Shown here: positions 1 through 4,005 of the stretch, piece after piece
Layout of the letters: every line of letters starts with the position of its first letter
Position numbering within the stretch: the first letter of the stretch is position 1
From: Candidatus Peregrinibacteria bacterium
GTDB taxonomy: Bacteria > Patescibacteriota > Gracilibacteria > UM-FILTER-43-11
Direction: 5' to 3'
Assembly (NCBI GenBank): GCA_030618315.1
Contig: JAUXDO010000086.1
Coordinates: 1-5,028, forward strand
DNA length: 5,028 nt
Translations under genes and position numbers: made by a program
Notes under the pieces: model-generated
What the model was told of the DNA's origin: nothing
Database searches by the model: none
What the model saw: the letters and a program-made list of their open reading frames with translations, nothing else

Positions 1-25
1 GTTCCGCTTAGCGAGATGGGTCTTT

Positions 26-223
26 TTAATTCTCTGACTGTAGAGATAAAAAAATCTTGTTTCTCCAGTTTTTTATAGTACTGGCGTTATCTTTATTTAG
101 CACTTCAAAAAAATAAATAGCTATTTTATCAATAAATTGATCTATATCTCCATTCTCATCAACACGATCATAATTAACCTCTCTTCGATCAATATCCATA
201 ATGTCACTTATTGCATCTCTCAC
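26..223 (-). CDS. Small ORF in frame with, and directly after, the 123-aa gene; possible 3' part of a split gene
   Basis: A 65-codon reading frame beginning at GTG (221-223) and ending at TAA (26-28). No family is recognised. The product is acidic and probably soluble, with many Asp residues in the first half (DIMDID, DRVDENGDID) and a short hydrophobic stretch (IAIYFFEVL). It lies in the same frame as the 236-607 gene: after that gene's TAA the frame stays open (Leu-Pro-Gln-Lys) into this GTG. No Shine-Dalgarno site precedes the GTG or the internal ATG at 197-199. It may be the C-terminal part of one 193-residue protein cut by a nonsense mutation or sequencing error, a translationally coupled second gene 12 nt downstream, or a readthrough extension. 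The similar acidic composition of the two halves favours one ancestral protein. Confidence 0.45.
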   Translation of the reverse strand: MRDAISDIMDIDRREVNYDRVDENGDIDQFIDKIAIYFFEVLNKDNASTIKNWRNKIFLSLQSEN

Positions 224-235
224 TTTTTGCGGTAG

Positions 236-607
236 TTACGTTTTTACTAATAAATGCTCTAATGTTGAATAGACCAGTGTAGAAGCTAGCGCTATTTCTA
301 TTGTAGAATCCATTGCTTCCTCATCCATATGCTCAAGTTTATCTAGCACTTCAGACTCCATCTCTTCACATAATGGTAATAAGTCTTGAATCAAATTATC
401 TTCATCAATTATTATTCTATTTTGCTTTGCGTCCTTCTCTCCTTTATATCCAATGCGTATCATACCTACAACAGTAAGATCATCTTTTATTCTATCAATT
501 ACACCCTGTTCATCAAGAGATAGGATGCTAAGAGACCTAGCTGAGCAGTCTTTAATTATACTTGGATCAATTTGTTCACCTTCTAATGTTATATTTTCAA
601 ATGACAT
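236..607 (-). CDS. Hypothetical acidic protein, 123 aa
   Basis: An ATG (605-607) to TAA (236-238) gene of 123 residues with no recognised domain. The protein looks soluble: there is no signal peptide or transmembrane segment. It is rich in Glu, Asp, Ile and Leu, with a probably helical acidic stretch at about residues 70-100 (DLLPLCEEMESEVLDKLEHMDEEAMD). It starts about 20 nt after a well-formed promoter and lies beyond the tsf terminator, so it is probably its own transcription unit and not the tail of the rpsB-tsf operon. No Shine-Dalgarno motif precedes the ATG; the upstream bases are AT-only (TATATAAT next to the start). The frame continues open for about 70 codons after the stop, so the annotated protein may be truncated. 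Function unknown. Confidence 0.65.
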   Translation of the reverse strand: MSFENITLEGEQIDPSIIKDCSARSLSILSLDEQGVIDRIKDDLTVVGMIRIGYKGEKDAKQNRIIIDEDNLIQDLLPLCEEMESEVLDKLEHMDEEAMDSTIEIALASTLVYSTLEHLLVKT

Positions 608-634
608 ATTATATATTTAAATCTGTAGCTTGCT

Positions 635-663
635 AATTTAACACTTTATTTTATTATTGTCAA
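635..663 (-). promoter_or_regulatory. Probable sigma70-type promoter for the 123-aa gene
   Basis: On the minus strand a perfect TTGACA -35 box (658-663) is followed by a 17-nt spacer and TAAATT (635-640), a 4/6 match to TATAAT. Transcription would begin near 628, about 20 nt before the ATG at 607. Its place between the tsf terminator and the next gene supports an independent unit. The weak part is the -10 box. A perfect TATAAT at 608-613 abuts the ATG and is too close to act for that start. Confidence 0.5.
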
Positions 664-678
664 ATATAACCATGTAAT

Positions 679-708
679 AAAAAACCGCCCCATATTAGAG
701 CGGTCTTT
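679..708 (-). terminator. Rho-independent terminator after tsf
   Basis: Read on the minus strand, ACCGCTC pairs with GGGCGGT (one G-U pair) across a 7-nt loop. The stem extends through AAAG opposite TTTT to 11 bp and runs into six T residues (positions 684 to 679). The wobble pairs exist only in the minus-strand RNA; the plus-strand RNA would have A-C mismatches at the same places. The signal is therefore oriented to end the tsf transcript, whose stop codon is 13 nt upstream. Confidence 0.85.
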
Positions 709-732
709 AAAGGTATTTAATTAAATACCTTT
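709..732. repeat. Perfect 24-bp palindrome over the tsf stop codon
   Basis: The half-site AAAGGTATTTAA (709-720) is followed at once by its exact complement (721-732), with no spacer. The centre falls at the edge of the tsf stop codon (721-723), so the last two sense codons (Gly, Ile) are part of the palindrome. In RNA it could fold into a hairpin directly before the terminator stem. It may protect the transcript end or be a by-product of repeat insertion; no function can be assigned. Confidence 0.75.
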
Positions 733-1488
733 CCTCACAAATGTTGTTACTGAATTCCCTTCAAGATATTCTTCAACAGTCTTTTCGTTATCTTTTACAA
801 AAGATTGTTTGATAAGTGCTGATTCCGCGCGAAATTTCTTTTCTTTACCAATCATGATTCTATCAAGCATCTCTTCTGGCTTTCCTTCATTAATCAACTG
901 CTCTCTCCAGATATCTCTTTCTTTGATGACAACATCTTCCGGTAAATCTTCCGGATTGATTACAACTGGATTCATAGCGGTAATATGCATTGCGACATCA
1001 CGAGCCTTTTCAGCATCAGCAGACAACAGATTTACGACAGTTCCGACTTTGCCGTTTGTATGAACGTATTCAGCAAGGCCTTCACCTTCTACTAAGTCGA
1101 TTTCTATGGACATATTCTCGCCCAACTTTGTAAAAAGTTCTTTAAGAGAAGTATCTGCTTCAGCCTTTGCTGCATCAATTCCACTTGATAATGCAGTTTC
1201 AGCTGCTTTGTTTGAGATAGATACAAACTCTTCATTTTTTGCTACAAAGTCTGTTTCGCAGTACTGGGTAACAATAACTGCCTTGTTTCCATCGATTTTA
1301 GTTGTAATTAATCCTTCTGAAGTTTCACGTCCAGCTTTGGTTACGGCTTTTGCTTCACCTTTTTTACGTAGGACATCAATTGCCATCTCCTCATCCCCTC
1401 CTGCTTCTTCGAGGGCTTTTTTGCATCCCATCATAGGAACCCCTGTTCTGTCGCGTAACGATTTTACTTGTGCTGCGGTAATAGACAT
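721..1488 (-). CDS. tsf: Elongation factor Ts
   Basis: EF-Ts, the nucleotide exchange factor that releases GDP from EF-Tu so that it can carry aminoacyl-tRNA again. The 255 residues are full length for the bacterial family, slightly shorter than E. coli (283). The N-terminal UBA-like domain is plain (residues 1-60: ITAAQVKSLRDRTGVPMM, then CKKALEEAGGDEEMAIDVLRKKG). The EF-Tu-contacting TDFV motif is at 79-82, followed by the core subdomains with YVHTNGKVG (141-149) and HITAMNP (168-174), and the closing SFVKDNEKTVEEYL segment (229-242). The ATG gives the family's usual start; no Shine-Dalgarno site precedes it. It is the last gene of the rpsB unit, but a membrane-protein gene and a 118-nt structured spacer separate it from rpsB, where direct adjacency is usual. 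A terminator follows. Confidence 0.97.
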   Translation of the reverse strand: MSITAAQVKSLRDRTGVPMMGCKKALEEAGGDEEMAIDVLRKKGEAKAVTKAGRETSEGLITTKIDGNKAVIVTQYCETDFVAKNEEFVSISNKAAETALSSGIDAAKAEADTSLKELFTKLGENMSIEIDLVEGEGLAEYVHTNGKVGTVVNLLSADAEKARDVAMHITAMNPVVINPEDLPEDVVIKERDIWREQLINEGKPEEMLDRIMIGKEKKFRAESALIKQSFVKDNEKTVEEYLEGNSVTTFVRKGI

Positions 1489-1490
1489 AA

Positions 1491-1597
1491 TTTTAAATTT
1501 TACCCGTTCTCCGTAGTGTGTATTTGTACGCCTTCGTAGATTATGGAGAACGAATATAAATATTAGTTACTACGAAGGATGAAAGTTTTAAATTTTA
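1491..1597. repeat. 12-bp direct repeats flanking an 83-bp structured insert
   Basis: TTTTAAATTTTA occurs identically at 1491-1502 and 1586-1597, on either side of the segment 1503-1585 that carries the interleaved inverted repeats. The layout resembles a mobile element with a target-site duplication. The repeated word is pure A+T, so chance or simple-sequence drift could also give it. Confidence 0.5.
1505..1578 (-). other. Interleaved inverted repeats (possible pseudoknot) in the tsf leader
   Basis: Two perfect inverted repeats overlap in ABA'B' order. CGTTCTCC (1505-1512) pairs with GGAGAACG (1545-1552), and CCTTCGTAG (1531-1539) pairs with CTACGAAGG (1570-1578). Nested hairpins cannot form both stems at once; they would be an H-type pseudoknot or two alternative folds. 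The position, 16-90 nt before the tsf ATG, would suit control of tsf translation. The flanking direct repeats instead suggest an inserted palindromic element. Both readings are inference. Confidence 0.5.
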
Positions 1598-1606
1598 AAT
1601 GACAAA

Positions 1607-2272
1607 TTATTTTTGTTCATCTGCTTTTTTATCTTCGGTGGGTTCGTCAACCTTTTTCTCTTCCTCGGACGCGCCATGGCTCGTCCCTACGTTATCGGAT
1701 TCGGTAGACTTACCACATTCGGCTGGTACAGGTACTTCTTCTTCTGGCTTAATATCCCCTGCTTTTAATGCTTCATCTTCTACTTCTTCCTCCTTTGTTT
1801 TAAGCTTTAAAGCTTCTTCCAGTTTACATGAGGCATCGTAAATAAATGGAAGTTTTTTCCATTTTCCGGATAGAGCTGAAAAACCCATCCATAAAAAGAT
1901 AACAAACTGCAGAATCAGGACTAAATCCATTATTAAACCAAGGACTTTAAATAAACTGAGAGAGAAGAAAATAATAGCAACAAGCATCCCCTGTTTACCG
2001 TGAAAACGGCAGAATTTACTGTCTTTTTTTAGGTAGAATGGAACAATTGCAAAGAAACCGATATAACTGAGGGTTGCGATTGTACGTTCGTGAAGAGTGG
2101 TCATTTCTTCGATTACTTCTTCTTTTTTCTCCTCCTTCTTCTTCTTATCATCTGGTTTTTCCTCAACCTTTTCCTCCTCCATGGACGCGCCATGGCTCGT
2201 CCCTACGTTGTCGGATTCGGTAGCTTCTTCCTTTTTCTCTTCTTCAGGTGATGTAGTTGTATCTTCAGTCAT
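1607..2272 (-). CDS. Tic20/DUF4870-like membrane protein with acidic tails
   Basis: A 221-residue protein in three parts. Residues 1-60 are a Glu/Lys-rich, probably disordered tail. Residues 61-150 form a membrane core with about three hydrophobic segments (about 64-81, 95-116, 117-135). Residues 150-221 are a second acidic tail. The core resembles the Tic20/DUF4870 family: LSYIGFFAIVPFYLKKDS, then FCRFHGKQGM, then ALSGKWKKLPFI. The role of the bacterial members is not established. Both tails carry the peptide TESDNVGTSHGAS (18-30 and 190-202), encoded by a nearly identical GC-richer DNA element, so part of each tail is probably inserted repeat. The ATG at 2270-2272 has no Shine-Dalgarno site. 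The gene sits 77 nt after rpsB and 118 nt before tsf, an unusual place that implies cotranscription with translation genes. The family call rests on motif likeness only. Confidence 0.8.
   Translation of the reverse strand: MTEDTTTSPEEEKKEEATESDNVGTSHGASMEEEKVEEKPDDKKKKEEKKEEVIEEMTTLHERTIATLSYIGFFAIVPFYLKKDSKFCRFHGKQGMLVAIIFFSLSLFKVLGLIMDLVLILQFVIFLWMGFSALSGKWKKLPFIYDASCKLEEALKLKTKEEEVEDEALKAGDIKPEEEVPVPAECGKSTESDNVGTSHGASEEEKKVDEPTEDKKADEQK
1667..1707 (-). repeat. In-frame 41-bp palindromic repeat, copy in the C-terminal tail
   Basis: It matches the copy at 2183-2223 at 40 of 41 positions; the only difference is A at 1694 versus G at 2210. Its first 20 bases (1667-1686, GGACGCGCCATGGCTCGTCC) form a palindrome with 9 of 10 pairs centred on CCATGG. 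It is GC-richer than the surrounding gene and encodes residues 190-202 (TESDNVGTSHGAS). The high identity, palindromic core and differing flanks point to an inserted element rather than an old protein-level repeat. Confidence 0.85.
2183..2223 (-). repeat. In-frame 41-bp palindromic repeat, copy in the N-terminal tail
   Basis: Second copy of the element, encoding residues 18-30 in the same reading frame as the other copy and in the same orientation. Outside the 41 bp the DNA diverges at once on the GAATCC side (GCTTCTTCC here, ACTTACCAC in the other copy). On the other side only loosely similar Glu/Lys codons continue. The two copies lie exactly 516 bp (172 codons) apart. Confidence 0.85.
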
Positions 2273-2317
2273 AATTTAAAAAATTATTGTCGGAGAGCGG
2301 AGCATCAGTGAAATAAA

Positions 2318-2352
2318 AATGATAAATGCTAAATGTTAAATGAAAAATGTTA
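2318..2352. repeat. Five phased heptamers at the rpsB stop codon
   Basis: Five contiguous 7-bp units of the form AATGNNA: AATGATA, AATGCTA, AATGTTA, AATGAAA and AATGTTA. The last unit contains the rpsB stop codon (2350-2352, TAA on the minus strand). Read in the transcript the unit is TNNCATT. It is probably replication-slippage sequence in the spacer; no binding factor can be named. Confidence 0.6.
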
Positions 2353-3036
2353 CTCTTTTCCTTTCTTAACTGTAATTGCCTCTTTTGCCAGTCCTAAAAT
2401 ATAAGAAAGAGATTTAATAGCATCATCGTTAGCTGGAATCATGTAATCAACAAGATCCGGATCAGAGTTACTATCTACAATGGCTACAACTGGAATTTTT
2501 AGACGCCTTGCCTCTTTAACTGCGATGTTATCCCTGATAGTATCAGCGACAAATATTACATCAGGAGCACCATCCATATTTTCTACACCGGAAAGAGCTG
2601 TAGAAAGAGCCTGAATCTTCTTTCTTAATTTAGATTGCTCCTTTTTAGTGTATTTAGAAAGCTTTCCATCAGCATCGTCCTCTTTTAACTGTTTAAAATA
2701 ATTAATACGCTCTTTTATTGTCTTAAAATTTGTAAGAAGACCAGGTATCCACTTATCTGTAACAATAGGCATACTTGTTGAATCTTTAATCTCATGAAGA
2801 AGCTTACGACATTGCTGTTTTGTACCAACAAATAAAATTTCCTTGTTGTTTTTAGCGGATGTGTGTAGGAAATCCAGAGCCTCAACAAGTAATTTTGCTG
2901 TTTTTTGTAAATCAAAAATATGGACTCCGTATCGATTTCCGTAAATATACGGTTTCATCTTTGGGTTCCATTTGTGAGTCGGATGACCAAAGTGCAAAGC
3001 ACATTTTGCCATCTCTTTTAAAGAAATATCTGACAT
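2350..3036 (-). CDS. rpsB: 30S ribosomal protein S2
   Basis: Ribosomal protein S2, a late-assembling protein of the 30S subunit that also helps to bind S1 where S1 is present. The 228 residues carry the family signatures in order: SLKEMAKCALHFGH (5-18), KWNPKMKPYIYG (22-33), VHIFDLQKT (38-46), ILFVGTKQQ (67-75), KWIPGLLTNFKTI (95-107), a Lys-rich coiled-coil region (about 105-150), then IFVADTIRDNIAVKEARRLKIPVVAIVD (161-188) and YMIPANDDAIKSL (198-210). I chose the ATG at 3034-3036 because MSDISLKE is the family's normal N-terminus. An in-frame GTG at 3073-3075 would add 13 unconserved residues. AAGGA lies only 2 nt before the ATG, too close to be a standard ribosome-binding site. The gene heads the operon, behind a leader of about 100 nt. 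Confidence 0.97.
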   Translation of the reverse strand: MSDISLKEMAKCALHFGHPTHKWNPKMKPYIYGNRYGVHIFDLQKTAKLLVEALDFLHTSAKNNKEILFVGTKQQCRKLLHEIKDSTSMPIVTDKWIPGLLTNFKTIKERINYFKQLKEDDADGKLSKYTKKEQSKLRKKIQALSTALSGVENMDGAPDVIFVADTIRDNIAVKEARRLKIPVVAIVDSNSDPDLVDYMIPANDDAIKSLSYILGLAKEAITVKKGKE

Positions 3037-3080
3037 AATCCTTGGGGTTATCGCTATATTTCTTCGCTTCCACACTTAGT

Positions 3081-3095
3081 TCCCGCTTAGCGGGA
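3081..3095. other. Small hairpin in the rpsB leader
   Basis: TCCCGC (3081-3086) and GCGGGA (3090-3095) form a perfect 6-bp stem with a TTA loop, about 45 nt before the rpsB ATG inside the predicted leader. A related sequence, GTTCCGCTTAGCGA, opens the window (1-14), so this may be a copy of a dispersed small repeat. S2 controls its own synthesis through the leader in some bacteria, but nothing here shows S2 binding. Confidence 0.5.
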
Positions 3096-3143
3096 CAGGA
3101 TGTGCAGATCAGAAATATAACTTATTTAAAATAAAGCCTTGAT

Positions 3144-3172
3144 ATTTTAGCGGAGGGATTAGTTTTAAGCAA
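3144..3172 (-). promoter_or_regulatory. Candidate promoter of the rpsB operon
   Basis: On the minus strand TTGCTT (3167-3172) and TAAAAT (3144-3149) are separated by exactly 17 nt. The -10 box matches 5/6 and the -35 box 3/6 to the sigma70 consensus. Initiation near 3137 would give a leader of about 100 nt before rpsB. The site lies 6 bp from the edge of the three-way-junction element, so that element would sit in the region just upstream of -35. Confidence 0.5.
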
Positions 3173-3177
3173 GCAAA

Positions 3178-3251
3178 AATCCAATACCCGAAAGCGCGGT
3201 GCCGTCACCACGCCTGCGAGGATAATCATCCTCGCCTTCGGGTTTTGGATT
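3178..3251. other. 74-bp three-way-junction element in the divergent intergenic region
   Basis: An outer stem joins 3178-3192 to 3237-3251 (14 of 15 pairs; only T3185/T3244 fail). It encloses two GC-rich hairpins. The first is 3194-3201 with 3206-3213 (7/8 pairs, loop CCGT), and the second is 3216-3223 with 3228-3235 (8/8 pairs, loop AATC). Only four bases are left unpaired at the junction. The C-A mismatch of the first hairpin becomes a G-U pair in minus-strand RNA, a slight hint towards that strand. It matches no riboswitch that I recognise. It may be a small structured RNA, a regulatory DNA cruciform or a mobile palindromic repeat. Confidence 0.6.
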
Positions 3252-3298
3252 GTGGTACAAATTACCACTTCGGATTTTGAATTGTGGTAAAATTACTG
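3236..3298. repeat. Imperfect tandem duplication of about 31 bp before the HD gene
   Basis: Units 3236-3267 and 3268-3298 share CTTCGG, then TTTTG, then ATTGTGGTA, then AAATTAC, with two substitutions and one indel over the first 30 or so bases. The first unit also provides the 3' arm of the outer stem of the three-way-junction element. It contains a 6-bp hairpin with the second unit's first base (GTGGTA 3252-3257 with TACCAC 3263-3268). Confidence 0.7.
3285..3293 (+). promoter_or_regulatory. Possible extended -10 promoter for the HD gene
   Basis: TGG followed by TAAAAT (3288-3293) fits an extended -10 element with a 5/6 match. Initiation near 3300 would leave a leader of about 19 nt before the ATG at 3319. 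No convincing -35 box lies at the right distance. The preceding tandem unit has the weaker TGG-TACAAA at the same place. Confidence 0.35.
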
Positions 3299-3318
3299 CG
3301 AACTAATTATCAAAACCT

Positions 3319-3879
3319 ATGTCCAACAAACCACTTATCAACTTTCTATTCGAACTCGGCCAACTGCGTCGAATTAAACATGAAGGATATCGAATGGCTG
3401 GAGTGGAAAATCCCCTGTCCGTTGCCGATCATGCTCTGAGAGCTGCACAGATTGCTTTCTTTTTAGCCAAAATGGAAGGATTTGAAAATCCATATGAAGT
3501 GGTTACAATGGTTGTTTTTCACGACATTGGCGAATGCAGAGTCGGTGATATTCACAAAGTAGCCAACAGGTATGTTGATGCGGATGAAGAGGGTGCTGTA
3601 AAAGACCAATTGAAGCCACTTGATGATGGCGATGAAATATTTGAATTATGGAAACAGTGTGAAAACCGCTCATCAATCCCCGGAGTTATAGCAAAAGATG
3701 CTGATTATCTGGAAAAAGCTGTAACCGCAAAGGAATACGTTGAATTAGGTTATAAATCCGCACAAAACTGGATAGATAATGTAAAAAAACACCTTCAGAC
3801 CTCGTCCGCAAAAGCACTTTTGGATGAGATGGTGAAAATGGAGTCAACGGATTGGTGGAAGAATTTGAAGAAGATTTAG
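3319..3879 (+). CDS. HD-domain phosphohydrolase, YfbR/HDDC2-like 5'-deoxynucleotidase
   Basis: A 186-residue cytoplasmic HD-superfamily metal-dependent phosphohydrolase. The motifs match the YfbR/HDDC2 group, which converts deoxynucleoside 5'-monophosphates to deoxynucleosides and phosphate. LRRIKHEGY (16-24) supplies the conserved Arg near residue 18. His38 lies in SVADHALRAA. His68-Asp69 lie in VVFHDIGE, with Glu72 and Asp77 (VGDI) at the spacing seen in E. coli YfbR. KDADYLE (126-132) supplies the last metal-binding Asp. All expected ligands are present and the length is normal for the family. The ATG gives a sensible N-terminus; no Shine-Dalgarno site precedes it. The gene diverges from rpsB and converges on the methyltransferase gene. 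The HD fold is secure, but the exact substrate is inferred, since related HD proteins act on other nucleotides. Confidence 0.88.
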   Translation: MSNKPLINFLFELGQLRRIKHEGYRMAGVENPLSVADHALRAAQIAFFLAKMEGFENPYEVVTMVVFHDIGECRVGDIHKVANRYVDADEEGAVKDQLKPLDDGDEIFELWKQCENRSSIPGVIAKDADYLEKAVTAKEYVELGYKSAQNWIDNVKKHLQTSSAKALLDEMVKMESTDWWKNLKKI

Positions 3880-3881
3880 TA

Positions 3882-3898
3882 GAGCTCACTGTGAGTTC
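3882..3898 (+). terminator. Weak hairpin just after the HD gene
   Basis: GAGCTCA (3882-3888) can pair with TGAGTTC (3892-3898) in a 7-bp stem with one G-U pair and a 3-nt loop, starting 3 nt after the HD stop codon. The bases that follow (TTGG) are not a T-tract, so intrinsic termination is doubtful. Confidence 0.25.
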
Positions 3899-3908
3899 TT
3901 GGTGTAAT

Positions 3909-4002
3909 GTAAAGGGATTCCTCGACTCCCGCTAGTCGCTCGGAATGACGATTGCCAAAGGGTAGGGAGGGCGGAGTTTACGTAGTCGAGGAATCCCTTT
4001 AC
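3909..4002. repeat. 94-bp element with perfect 19-bp terminal inverted repeats
   Basis: GTAAAGGGATTCCTCGACT (3909-3927) and its exact complement (3984-4002) bound a 56-bp interior. The left arm also makes a small internal hairpin (CGACT 3923-3927 with AGTCG 3934-3938). The left part, read in reverse, resembles the CGTCATTCCGAGCG...GAGGAATC type of dispersed repeat found in many bacterial genomes. It fills most of the 126-nt space between the convergent HD and methyltransferase genes, ending 3 nt from the latter's stop codon. It has no coding capacity and no clear target-site duplication, so it looks like a MITE-like or REP-like element. Its strong stem could also slow both converging transcripts. 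Confidence 0.8.
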
Positions 4003-4005
4003 TTA

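Noticed and set aside
809..1516. Two plus-strand ORFs (809-1063 and 1106-1516) opposite tsf
   Set aside because: They mirror the conserved tsf coding sequence and show low-complexity Ser/Ala/Ile composition with no family features.
1553..1565. TATATT/TAATAT as -10 boxes of a separate tsf promoter
   Set aside because: No -35-like hexamer lies 16-18 nt upstream of either in this AT-rich spacer.
1599..2279. Plus-strand Ser/Phe-rich ORFs opposite the membrane-protein gene
   Set aside because: Runs of Ser and Phe are the antisense of the Glu/Lys codons in the acidic tails; the minus strand has the recognisable membrane core.
2715..2915. Minus-strand 66-codon ORF inside rpsB
   Set aside because: It lies in another frame of a gene with unmistakable S2 motifs and has no features of its own.
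3037..3075. Upstream GTG start for rpsB adding 13 residues
   Set aside because: The extra residues (MWKRRNIAITPRI) are not part of S2, and the ATG at 3034-3036 gives the family's normal N-terminus.
3236..3298. CRISPR-like repeat
   Set aside because: Only two imperfect units, directly adjacent and without a unique spacer, and no cas genes are present.
3686..3889. Minus-strand ORF opposite the end of the HD gene
   Set aside because: Shadow of the HD coding sequence, with Ser-rich low-complexity composition and no start signal.
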